DNA from: Phytophthora colocasiae
Taxonomy: Eukaryota > Oomycota > Peronosporomycetes > Peronosporales > Peronosporaceae
NCBI GenBank assembly: GCA_018806915.1
Contig: JAGKQI010000100.1
Location: forward strand, 1,302,001 to 1,366,000
Length of the DNA stretch: 64,000 nt
Direction: 5' to 3'
How positions within the stretch are numbered: the stretch's first letter is position 1; the number at the start of each line of letters is the position of its first letter. The position numbers and the translations under genes are program-made. The notes under the pieces are model-generated. The model was not told where the DNA came from, made no database searches, and saw only the letters and a program-made list of their open reading frames with translations. Of this stretch, positions 32,029-42,205 are shown one piece after another.

Positions 32029-32324
32029 ATTTAAGAAAATAAATGTCTAAATTACTGAAAAGAGAGACAGGCGGTCATTTAGGCCATCTATTTGTAAATA
32101 ATTGCATTAGCCAACCAAATGGCTGCAAGCAATAATTATGTTAAATTGATTGCAAATTATTGTGTTACCAATTGATTTTTCGGAAACCCTGTCCATGGAC
32201 AACTACGAAGATGACGACTCGTCATCATTGACGAGATACGCGTTAGGACCTACCAAGGAGCACATGACAAACGCGAGTACATACGCGCAAACTCCTGCTG
32301 ATCCGAGCACTTTCCACTACTCCT

Positions 32325-32680
32325 ACGCGCCCAGCAATTGAGAACGCGCTAGCTCAGGCCATGCACTTACTGCGACTTTTCCCTACTGACAGTGACATCT
32401 GTATTCGCTACATCATCCCGACATTTCAGTTACTCTCGGGACAGTACCAAGAACGCCTACGACTTTATCAAGTGGTGGCTCACAACCGCGGAGAAAGACG
32501 ACTACGACTTTTACAACAAGGAGTTGCCGTATCTCGACATCCACGGCGCCGACATGACGGAAGAGCTACCGGATATCAAAAACAACTCATGAGTTCTATC
32601 GCGTACATCAAGATGATATTGGTCAAAGGAGTTCAAAAGACCATGAAGATACACGCACAGGTTCGAGAGCTCCGCGACGT
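32325..32680 (+). pseudogene. MYND-family gene remnant, unit 2
   Basis: Near-identical to the unit 1 remnant; carries the motifs AYDFIKWW and HGADMTEELPDI, without the finger. Confidence 0.8.
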
Positions 32681-33090
32681 TAAAAAGGAATACAAGTAGC
32701 AGCTCTGAAGAAGTGAAGATATAGACGATTCGCGGGGGTAAATAATCCTTGGTTATTCTGTCGAATCTTAACTTCCTCGAATCGGTGAATCACTACCATT
32801 TTCCTTAAACAAATGTCGGCTACTGACTCAGAGCTACCAGCATTATCGTTATATATAGAATATAAATTATTCTGAGCGAGAAAGAGAAATTACGGATATC
32901 TCTAGAAGTTGCAACGTTCGTGGACATCCAGATGAATTCAATACCCTCAAACAAACTCAAAAACAAACGTTCAGAACCTACCACAGCCAAATACACAACA
33001 ATGGATAGAAAAAAAAGTCAGAGCACTTGGTATGGCAAAGATCACATGTTACTTGTTCAGGACTGGACACGTTCGCAGAAGAAATGGTTT

Positions 33091-33537
33091 CTAGCGATTG
33101 TTCGCGCGCAACACCGCCATCTTTGCCGCTTGCTTAGCCTGCTTGTTCCCACTGATGTACGCGTCACGCAAGGCAAGCAATGCGCTGGCCTTGGCTTGCG
33201 AGACAGATGATTGACCCATAGCAATTTTCGCATAAGTAGTTCCCCAGCCACTTGCAATATCTTCAAGCTTCGCCACGATAGCGCTGGACAAAGGACTGCG
33301 TTCTTCCAACTCATCTTCGTCACGAGTAGCGAAACCACGTTTCTTGACGTCCACGGAGTCCTCAGACTCGTCTTCTTCCTCATTGACGGGGTACTCGTAG
33401 CTCCTCAGAAGTCTCTGACTCGGGTTGCTCTGCACCATCTTGGAGATCTTGGCCTGGTTGGAAGTGGCAACAGCAACCGTGTTGCTTGCGAAAAGGAAGG
33501 ACGCTGCGGCGATCACCAGAACTTGAGAGAGACGCAT
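33091..33537 (-). CDS. RXLR-dEER effector, unit 2
   Basis: 148 residues, same as unit 3 except glycine for aspartate at residue 97 (DIASGWG). Signal peptide 1-24, RLLR 42-45, EER 78-80. Relative to unit 1 it has VK at 64-65. Its core promoter (33569-33584) and dyad (33603-33625) are intact, and a mariner element with intact transposase lies 135 bp upstream. The copies are so alike that they probably have the same role and may add dosage. Confidence 0.93.
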   Translation of the reverse strand: MRLSQVLVIAAASFLFASNTVAVATSNQAKISKMVQSNPSQRLLRSYEYPVNEEEDESEDSVDVKKRGFATRDEDELEERSPLSSAIVAKLEDIASGWGTTYAKIAMGQSSVSQAKASALLALRDAYISGNKQAKQAAKMAVLRANNR

Positions 33538-33568
33538 GTCGTTTATTGTTCGGTTGGAGGACGAAGGA

Positions 33569-33584
33569 AAATTGCGAAGTGAGG
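33569..33584 (-). promoter_or_regulatory. Oomycete core promoter, unit 2
   Basis: Same 16-nt sequence and spacing as in unit 1; a dyad element follows at 33603-33625. Confidence 0.75.
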
Positions 33585-33672
33585 ATCGCACAACACTGTT
33601 GTGGGCACTGTTGACAACAGTGCCCTGTCGCCACAACGTCTGTACAAGTTGTGTGTCATTGGCTGACTGATA

Positions 33673-35274
33673 CACTCCGCGACAAATTAATCCGGCCACC
33701 CCTACTTTTGGCCGCTACTCAGTCAATTTTTATGGTATCGGGTTGCTGTTTGAGTATGATCTGTCTGATGTACGACAGAGCCCAGGACTTGTGTTAACAA
33801 CCGCAGTTTTGCGGTTTGAAGCATACCTCACATACAACAAACTGAAAAGCACATCCGTCCCAACTTCCGGCCACCTATCACCATACAAATTGTCATATAG
33901 TTGTATCACAATGATAGCTGCATTTGTGAATTGATAGACCTGCAAGCTCATCCAACCATTGAGAATTCCACAGCGGCGGTGGGGAGCGCGTAGTAGCTTG
34001 GTGCTGAGAATCATTTGCAATTTAGCCGTGGCATGGCACCGTGGTTGAGTGAGGAAGAGCGCGGGCGCATTTGCGGATTGAGAGAAGGCGGACTATCTTT
34101 TCGGGCTATTGCGAAAAAAGTTAAGCGTTCTCGTGACGCTGTCGAGCGTGCGCTGATGCCTCGTCATGTTCGTGGTCGCCCTGGTCGTAAGCCAGTCGTG
34201 TCCGAGAGGCTCGCGCGCCGGCTGCTCCGCACTGCTGCCGCCGGGGACAAGACAGCAGTCCAGGTGAAGGACGAGTGCGAGTGCAAGTGCTCACACCGGA
34301 CCGTGCAGCGGATCCTTTCTGGCGTAGACTGGCTAGTCTACACCAAAATGGAGAATACTCTGCCTTTAACCGCTGCTCACAAAGCTCACCGTTTGTCTTG
34401 GGCCAAGGAAATGGTAGTGACGCCAAGGGCACAGTGGGAGAGTATTATCTTTTCGGACGAAAAGAAATTCAATCTAGATGGACCTGATGGAATGCAACAC
34501 TACTGGCATGACGTGCGCCGTCCCGCACGAACGACGGTGCGACGACAGAATGGAGGGGGTTCGGTGATGATTTGGGGGGCTTTTAGCGTCAAAGGAAAGT
34601 CCAAGCTTGCTGTGCTTGTTGGACGGCAGGCCTCTGCGCACTACATCAATACTGTGTCAGAGTTTTTACTGCCTTTTGCACACCTACACTACGGTGTTGA
34701 CTACATCTACCAACAAGACAATGCCGCCATTCACACCTCCATGGAAACTAGAGACTTCTTCGACGAGCAGGGCATTCACGTCCTCGATTGGCCTGCACGA
34801 TCACCGGATCTAAACCCGATAGAAAACTTGTGGGCACTGATGGCTCGGAGAGTTTATCCCAATGGACGCCAATATGCATCTGCGCCGGAACTAACAGCAG
34901 CAATTTTAGATGCTTGGGACTCTATAGACGTGTCGACACTTGAGAAGCTCATTGAGTCCATGCCGCGACGCTGCATCGAGGTGATAGAGAAGAAAGGAGC
35001 GAAAACCCACTACTAATTCACAAATGCAGCTATCATTGTGATACAACTATATGACAATTTGTATGGTGATAGGTGGCCGGAAGTTGGGACGGATGTGCTT
35101 TTCAGTTTGTTGTATGTGAGGTATGCTTCAAACCGCAAAACTGCGGTTGTTAACACAAGTCCTGGGCTCTGTCGTACATCAGACAGATCATACTCAAACA
35201 GCAACCCGATACCATAAAAATTGACTGAGTAGCGGCCAAAAGTAGGGGTGGCCGGATTAATTTGTCGCGGAGTG
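33673..35274 (+). mobile_element. Tc1/mariner element with 260-bp inverted repeats, unit 2
   Basis: TA at 33671-33672 and 35275-35276. The inverted repeats span 33673-33932 and 35015-35274 and look nearly identical along their whole length. The transposase stop codon TAA (35014-35016) overlaps the inner edge of the right repeat. Unit 3 keeps the uninterrupted TA site. Confidence 0.97.
34033..35016 (+). CDS. Tc1/mariner transposase (DD34E), apparently intact
   Basis: 327 residues from ATG 34033 (an upstream TTG also is in frame). The N-terminus has a helix-turn-helix pair (LSFRAIAKKVKRS, and HRTVQRIL) for binding the inverted repeat. The catalytic triad is D in IIFSDEKKF, D in IYQQDNAAIH and E in NPIENLW, with 34 residues between the second D and the E by my count, the Tc1-type DD34E. 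Cut-and-paste transposition into TA. No stop or frameshift is present, so the enzyme could be active and could also mobilise the unit 1 copy. Confidence 0.95.
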   Translation: MAPWLSEEERGRICGLREGGLSFRAIAKKVKRSRDAVERALMPRHVRGRPGRKPVVSERLARRLLRTAAAGDKTAVQVKDECECKCSHRTVQRILSGVDWLVYTKMENTLPLTAAHKAHRLSWAKEMVVTPRAQWESIIFSDEKKFNLDGPDGMQHYWHDVRRPARTTVRRQNGGGSVMIWGAFSVKGKSKLAVLVGRQASAHYINTVSEFLLPFAHLHYGVDYIYQQDNAAIHTSMETRDFFDEQGIHVLDWPARSPDLNPIENLWALMARRVYPNGRQYASAPELTAAILDAWDSIDVSTLEKLIESMPRRCIEVIEKKGAKTHY

Positions 35275-36644
35275 TAGACAGCTACAATTACGATACATGT
35301 ACCCTAGCCACTCCGAAGTAATCGGAGAATAAACATTTTCTCCTGTACACACATACTCCGCAGACCTGCAGGCATTCCAGAATATCATCCAAGGGAAACC
35401 GGCAAATAGATAGGTAGATACCAACTAATGCCACCGATGGCCCTAAATGTCGACCTGTAGACACTCTCCGCCCATGCCGACTTCAACACTCCCCAGACTT
35501 GTACATCTGCCTCCTTCGCCTATGTGCACAAGGTCGTGCAGCCTGGCCGAGGTTCTCATTGTGTACGTGCGGCTCGATGGGAGAATATAGAAACGTAGAA
35601 AATGAAAGATAACCCAATGTATGCGGAAGTTGAGCCACTCTAGCGATAAGATTCTTGTAAACGCGTTTACAATGTAAACTACACATATATAGAGAAAAAT
35701 ACCATGTTAGGTATGTAGTGTTACTACTCAATGATGGTACGGTACGGTAATCGGTGTGCGCGTTTTCATGTTTTACTCAATGATGGTTTTCGTGAAACAC
35801 ATACATACATAGCTTGATTGCGAACTGTTTATTATCTCGAGATCGGGTCGCGTTTTCTTTATCATCCATAGCTAACACTTAGTACTATTTTGGATCAGCT
35901 CGCTCATCAATGAAGCCATTGGCAATACTGTGCAGGATTGCTCCAATCCGATTTGAAATCCTAGAAGCCAGATCACTTCATTTTTTGTGCGCCACGTTTT
36001 GATGCGCCATGAATTTCGGCCCCCTGATCATCAGGGCCGGATTCTACCATTTAAAAGCTGTGCTGACTCAGGGTGGGGCGCACTATTCTTCCGAGTTAAG
36101 AGAACCATATTTTTGCTCCGTGCTGTGCGTGGTTTATTGGCAGGACACGGCTTTATAATTTCTAATACACATGTACAAGGCATGCCAGTTGCACGTCGTA
36201 GTTTGCCATCTGTACTTTTGAAAATTTTACACGATTGTAAGTTACCGTTCTACCTATCCAAGTTGAAACGTTATGAATACACTTCTACTACTACATGTAC
36301 TGGTACAGTATCATACCATACATGTAGCGAGCTTCGTGTGATCGTACGATTTGAGCAACCTGAATCGGAAAAGAACGGGGCGGCGCGAATGGTTGACGGA
36401 TGTAGCGGCCGTACTGTCAGTAGAGGTGGCGACGTTAGTGTTATCTCGATAACACGAAAGTAACGTTAACGGTGTTAAGTTAGTCAAGTTAGATAACACG
36501 GGGTCATATTTGTATTTATCGTAACCAATTTGACTATTTATTGTAAAAACATCAAATTTGTTTGCTTCGTGGTGTAGATCAGCAACGTGAAGGCAAGTCT
36601 CTAGAAGGCAACCTGAGCCTTGAGAAGTACTAGAATAGTGCCCG

Positions 36645-36990
36645 TGAGCTGCAGTTGCAGACACCTCACGACTACGAGTACCTGAGGAAGAACGAGCGCT
36701 TCTGCGATACCACAACGACCAATGAACCATTGGTATCAACATCCCGACCGCAAAAAGTGTTTGAACTACTTGCAGCGGTATTTGAGCTAGGCAACTTGCA
36801 GTTTACAATGGAGAACGAAATTTGCGTCGCAGTTAGGAACGACTCAACCAGAGGAATGGAGCTGATCGCTTCTTTGCTCAAGGTACCCAAGGCACTGCTC
36901 ACGAGTCAATTGTTCGTCATTCTTGCTGCTGCAACCATGAAGCTTGCGCGACTGGCCGGATCAGTTGGAGGGAATATCGATGCAGACAAG
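36645..36990 (+). pseudogene. Myosin motor-domain fragment, unit 2
   Basis: Same fragment as in unit 1 (LAAVFELGNLQF), also lacking the 9 bp that unit 3 has before PKALLTSQL. It ends at the unit junction. Confidence 0.8.
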
Positions 36991-36994
36991 TTTT

Positions 36995-37385
36995 CATCCT
37001 GTAGACACTGAGTCAACGCTGCTACGGCGAGACTTCCGGTTTTCTTTGTCTTGCGAGATTCGAACCCATTGATCCCTTTCGCTTGCTGTCCAGCTCACGC
37101 GCTCTTGTAGTATATGACGGCAAAGCTTGTGTGGTTTCGGGTTCATGATCTTTTCAGGGCTGCGCTTGCAACTAGCTTTATCCAGTTGCGCCTTGTCTTC
37201 GTTGTGTCATACTGGAAATTACTCCATACATCACCTGCTGGCCTTCCACCCATAGCACTGCATGGCATAACAACGTTAGATTTTAGTAGAAGCGCCACTA
37301 CGAGCTCGTCACCTCTTGCAGCCGGCAACAGGTGCAAGTTGCAGGTTTAAATTTGAGCGTGAACTTGAAGTGAAAAACCCAAATT
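36995..37385 (-). pseudogene. hAT N-terminal fragment, unit 3
   Basis: As in unit 2, with a few substitutions, including one that adds a stop in the first codons of the reading. Confidence 0.9.
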
Positions 37386-37677
37386 TAAGAAAATAAATGT
37401 CTAAATTACTGAAAAGAGAGACAGGCGGTCATTTAGGCCATCTATTTGTAAATAATTGCATTAGCCAACCAAATGGCTGCAAGCAATAATTATGTTAAAT
37501 TGATTGCAATTATTGTGTTACCAATTGATTTTTCGGAAACCCTGTCCATGGACAACTACGAAGATGACGACTCGTCATCATTGACGAGATACGCGTTAGG
37601 ACCTACCAAGGAGCACATGACAAACGCGAGTACATACGCGCAAACTCCTGCTGATCCGAGCACTTTCCACTACTCCT

Positions 37678-38033
37678 ACGCGCCCAGCAATTGAGAACGC
37701 GCTAGCTCAGGCCATGCACTTACTGCGACTTTTCCCTACTGACAGTGACATCTGTATTCGCTACATCATCCCGACATTTCAGTTACTCTCGGGACAGTAC
37801 CAAGAACGCCTACGACTTTATCAAGTGGTGGCTCACAACCGCGGAGAAAGACGACTACGACTTTTACAACAAGGAGTTGCCGTATCTCGACATCCACGGC
37901 GCCGACATGACGGAAGAGCTACCGGATATCAAAAACAACTCATGAGTTCTATCGCGTACATCAAGATGATATTGGTCAAAGGAGTTCAAGAGACCATGAA
38001 GATACACGCACAGGTTCGAGAGCTCCGCGACGT
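37678..38033 (+). pseudogene. MYND-family gene remnant, unit 3
   Basis: As in units 1 and 2 (HGADMTEELPDI present); finger missing. Confidence 0.8.
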
Positions 38034-38441
38034 TAAAAGGAATACAAGTAGCAGCTCTGAAGAAGTGAAGATATAGACGATTCGCGGGGGTAAATAATCC
38101 TTGGTTATTCTGTCGAATCTTAACTTCCTCGAATCGGTGAATCACTACCATTTTCCTTAAACAAATGTCGGCTACTGACTCAGAGCTACCAGCATTATCG
38201 TTATATATAGAATATAAATTATTCTGAGCGAGAAAGAGAAATTACGGATATCTCTAGAAGTTGCAACGTTCGTGGACATCCAGATGAATTCAATACCCTC
38301 AAACAAACTCAAAACAAACGTTCCAGAACATACCACAGCCAAATACACAACAATGGATAGAAAAAAAGTCAGAGCACTTGGTATGGCAAAGATCACATGT
38401 TACTTGTTCAGGACTGGACACGTTCGCAGAAGAAATGGTTT

Positions 38442-38888
38442 CTAGCGATTGTTCGCGCGCAAAACCGCCATCTTTGCCGCTTGCTTAGCCTGCTTGTTCC
38501 CACTGATGTACGCGTCACGCAAGGCAAGCAATGCGCTGGCCTTGGCTTGCGAGACAGATGATTGACCCATAGCAATTTTCGCATAAGTAGTTCCCCAGTC
38601 ACTTGCAATATCTTCAAGCTTCGCCACGATAGCGCTGGACAAAGGGCTGCGTTCTTCCAACTCATCTTCGTCACGAGTAGCGAAACCACGTTTCTTGACG
38701 TCCACGGAGTCCTCAGACTCGTCTTCTTCCTCATTGACGGGGTACTCGTAGCTCCTCAGAAGTCTCTGACTCGGGTTGCTCTGCACCATCTTGGAGATCT
38801 TGGCCTGGTTGGAAGTGGCAACAGCAACCGTGTTGCTTGCGAAAAGGAAGGACGCTGCGGCGATCACCAGAACTTGAGAGAGACGCAT
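38442..38888 (-). CDS. RXLR-dEER effector, unit 3
   Basis: 148 residues with signal peptide, RLLR at 42-45 and EER at 78-80. It has VK at 64-65 and D at 97. A core promoter (38920-38935) and dyad (38954-38976) precede it. Unlike the other two copies, its upstream region is uninterrupted; the TA at 39022-39023 is the empty mariner site. If upstream sequence beyond 135 bp matters for expression, this copy alone would keep it. Confidence 0.93.
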   Translation of the reverse strand: MRLSQVLVIAAASFLFASNTVAVATSNQAKISKMVQSNPSQRLLRSYEYPVNEEEDESEDSVDVKKRGFATRDEDELEERSPLSSAIVAKLEDIASDWGTTYAKIAMGQSSVSQAKASALLALRDAYISGNKQAKQAAKMAVLRANNR

Positions 38889-38919
38889 GTCGTTTATTGT
38901 TCGGTTGGAGGACGAAGGA

Positions 38920-38935
38920 AAATTGCGAAGTGAGG
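38920..38935 (-). promoter_or_regulatory. Oomycete core promoter, unit 3
   Basis: Same 16-nt sequence and spacing as in units 1 and 2; the dyad follows at 38954-38976. Confidence 0.75.
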
Positions 38936-39021
38936 ATCGCACAACACTGTTGTGGGCACTGTTGACAACAGTGCCCTGTCGCCACAACGTCTGTACAAGT
39001 TGTGTGTCATTGGCTGACTGA

Positions 39022-39023
39022 TA
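39022..39023. other. Empty mariner target site TA
   Basis: GGCTGACTGATAGACAGCTA reads straight through here, where units 1 and 2 have CTGATA-element-TAGACAG. No excision footprint is visible. Confidence 0.9.
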
Positions 39024-40390
39024 GACAGCTACAATTACGATACATGTACCCTAGCCACTCCGAAGTAATCGGAGAATAAACATTTTCTCCTGTACACACA
39101 TACTCCGCAGACCTGCAGGCATTCCAGAATATCATCCAAGGGAAACCGGCAAATAGATAGGTAGATACCAACTAATGCCACCGATGGCCCTAAATGTCGA
39201 CCTGTAGACACTCTCCGCCCATGCCGACTTCAACACTCCCCAGACTTGTACATCTGCCTCCTTCGCCTATGTGCACAAGGTCGTGCAGCCTGGCCGAGGT
39301 TCTCATTGTGTACGTGCGGCTCGATGGGAGAATATAGAAACGTAGAAAATGAAAGATAACCCAATGTATGCGGAAGTTGAGCCACTCTAGCGATAAGATT
39401 CTTGTAAACGCGTTTACAATGTAAACTACACATATATAGAGAAAAAATACCATGTTAGGTATGTAGTGTTACTACTCAATGATGGTACGGTACGGTAATC
39501 GGTGTGCGCGTTTTCATGTTTTACTCAATGATGGTTTTCGTGAAATACATACATACATAGCTTGATTGCGAACTGTTTATTATCTCGAGATCGGGTCGCG
39601 TTTTCTTTATCATCCATAGCTAACACTTAGTACTATTTTGGATCAGCTCGCTCATCAATGAAGCCATTGGCAATACTGTGCAGGATTGCTCCAATCCGAT
39701 TTGAAATCCTAGAAGCCAGATCACTTCATTTTTTGTGCGCCACGTTTTGATGCGCCATGAATTTCGGCCCCCTGATCATCAGGGCCGGATTCTACCATTT
39801 AAAAGCTGTGCTGACTCAGGGTGGGGCGCACTATTCTTCCGAGTTAAGAGAACCTTATTTTTGCTCCGTGCTGTGCGTGGTTTATTGGCAGGACACGGCT
39901 TTATAATTTCTAATACACATGTACAAGGCATGCCAGTTGCACGTCGTAGTTTGCCATCTGTACTTTTGAAAATTACACGATTGTAAGTTACCGTTCTACC
40001 TATCCAAGTTGAAACGTTATGAATACACTTCTACTACTACATGTACTGGTACAGTATTATACCATACATGTAGCGAGCTTCGTGTGATCGTACGATTTGA
40101 GCAACCTGAATCGGAAAAGAACGGGGCGGCGCGAATGGTTGACGGATGTAGCGGCCGTACTGTCAGTAGAGGTGGCGACGTTAGTGTTATCTCGATAACA
40201 CGAAAGTAACGTTAACGGTGTTAAGTTAGTCAAGTTAGATAACACGGGGTCATATTTGTATTTATCGTAACCAATTTGACTATTTATTGTAAAAACATCA
40301 AATTTGTTTGCTTCGTGGTGTAGATCAGCAACGTGAAGGCAAGTCTCTAGAAGGCAACCTGAGCCTTGAGAAGTACTAGAATAGTGCCCG

Positions 40391-40745
40391 TGAGCTGCAG
40401 TTGCAGACACCTCACGACTACGAGTACCTGAGGAAGAACGAGCGCTTCTGCGATACCACAACGACCAATGAACCATTGGTATCAACATCCCGACCGCAAA
40501 AAGTGTTTGAACTACTTGCAGCGGTATTTGAGCTAGGCAACTTGCAGTTTACAATGGAGAACGAAATTTGCGTCGCAGTTAGGAACGACTCAACCAGAGG
40601 AATGGAGCTGATCGCTTCTTTGCTCAAGGTGCACACCCCACCCAAGGCACTGCTCACGAGTCAATTGTACGTCATTCTTGCTGCTGCAACCATGAAGCTT
40701 GCGCGACTGGCCGGATCAGTTGGAGGGAATATCGATGCAGACAAG
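40391..40745 (+). pseudogene. Myosin motor-domain fragment, unit 3
   Basis: Same fragment, but with 9 extra bases (KVHTPPKALL rather than KVPKALL) relative to units 1 and 2, probably the older form. Beyond 40745 no more myosin is readable. Confidence 0.75.
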
Positions 40746-41568
40746 CACAACAAAACCTTTGTCTACGCGTCGTAGCAAACCTGTAGCTTACGGTAGCCTG
40801 CTACACCTCACTCCGACTGGTGTCAGCACTTCGTTGTGGAATTCCAGTGAGACTTAAATGTGGCTTTTGCCATTTATTAAGAGGTTACGTTTGTGATTGG
40901 CCGCTGTCGAGACCAATGAGCAGTCCGTATTGGAGCGTGTAACTCCTGACACAGGCTAGGTGTGAAAGATTTGACGGTACTTGGCGTTAAAAAAAGTCGC
41001 CACCTCTAACTGTCAGTACTACTGATCCGGTTGGGCAAGAAGGACGATTGACAGCTATTCGTGTCTCGAGGAAGGATGAGGTACGAATTTCCGAGGCAAA
41101 CGTTGGCTCTCCAGGGATGTATTGTGGTTTGTAGCTTTTCATCAACGAGATATCTGCTCATTCCAGAACATTGATGCAGATGAGAAATGGATGTATGGAT
41201 GCTAATACGAACCAGATTTTGTTTCCTCGCTTGAAGCGTCAGGGATTACAAGTCGAAGTGTTCTCCATGGTTGTGAAAATTCCTGAAGAATTGGTGCTTC
41301 AACCGATGGCAGCAAAAGGAGCTGCATTGGGCGTCTCCATTCCATCTTCTTCACTTCAACCAGCTCTAAAGTACCAGGTGGTATCCCAAAACCCGATTTG
41401 TGATGAAGCCAAGGAGTATCTAAGAGCTCTCAGCCCTCCATTTCTGAGTTTCCAGACAGATCTTTTCGTGCTACTTGTTGTAGCCATGTTTCGATCCAGT
41501 TGATGGGCAAGAAGGGCGACGGCGACGGCGACGACCTGAAGGCGAAGAAGTCCAACAAGGCAACAAGG
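40746..41568. other. Right flank of the array; nothing recognised
   Basis: An open plus-strand frame at about 41171-41503 (110 codons) has no motif I can name and no sign of a promoter. I would not call it a gene. Confidence 0.4.
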
Positions 41569-41708
41569 TGGAGGAGACCCAGTACAAGGGCAAGGGAAAA
41601 TTCTACCCGGACGTGACCTCATGCTGCCGCCTGAACGGCACGTACAACGTCGACATTGACGATGGCGAGAAGGAGAGCGGCCGTACTGATCCCATGAACG
41701 CCACGTAA
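41569..41708 (+). pseudogene. Tudor-like domain fragment
   Basis: The reading KVEETQYKGKGKFYPDV then RLNGTYNVDIDDGEKE ends at TAA 41706-41708. The pattern YxGxGxFYPxxI, LNGTYxIxxDDGE is the Tudor/Agenet-like repeat common in protist proteins. No complete gene surrounds it. Confidence 0.6.
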
Positions 41709-41773
41709 TCCCCAGCACCCAGTCAATCGACGAAATCTATTCTCTCTTCCAAACACCGCAAAGAAAGCCACGT

Positions 41774-41920
41774 ATGTATGTGTATATTGGGGGGAGGAGC
41801 GTCACGAAGCGTCCAGATCTGAAGTTGTTGGGACTTGGGCCGTACTCGCCCATGTGTAACCCAATAGAAGGATGTTTCAGTGTTTTGAAGGCAGCGATCA
41901 AGAGAGAACTCGTGCTATAG
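41774..41920 (+). pseudogene. DDE transposase end fragment (IS630/Tc1-like)
   Basis: LLGLGPYSPMCNPIEGCFS is the last catalytic block (PYSPxxNPIE) of IS630/Tc1/pogo-type DDE enzymes. It ends in TAG after about 48 codons, and the rest is not readable. Confidence 0.65.
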
Positions 41921-42205
41921 CCACGGTAAGTCTGAAACTCAGCATAGTGCTAAACTCAAAATTCCATCTCCGAAAGCAACAATTCGGAGACCCAGCAAGT
42001 CTTTATCCACTGGTGAATCACATTATGCCAGACACTGAGCATATTGATTAGGATTCAGTCCAGTCCCGTCATTTATCAGAGTTCTCGTTGTGCCAAATAA
42101 TCTTACGTCAATGTTTAGGAGGAGGTTGTCCACGAACTTACTTTGAATTGACCCAGTAGGATGTCAGTATGCTACCTCGTGATTGTGACTTGTATTTCTG
42201 TATCA

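Larger units (their letters stand above)
31637..36990. repeat. Tandem array unit 2 (5.35 kb)
   Basis: Same contents and order as unit 1. It starts at the junction GACAAG|TTTTCATCC, joining myosin to hAT sequence; the same junction opens unit 3. This unit carries the intact mariner transposase. Confidence 0.95.
36991..40745. repeat. Tandem array unit 3 (3.75 kb, no mariner)
   Basis: Third unit. It opens with the same junction as unit 2, lacks the mariner element, and ends at GATGCAGACAAG where the right flank (CACAACAAAACC) begins instead of a new unit. It is therefore the right-hand end of the array. Confidence 0.95.

Noticed and set aside
41171..41503. Plus-strand ORF of 110 codons
   Set aside because: No motif, promoter or splice signals; likely chance.
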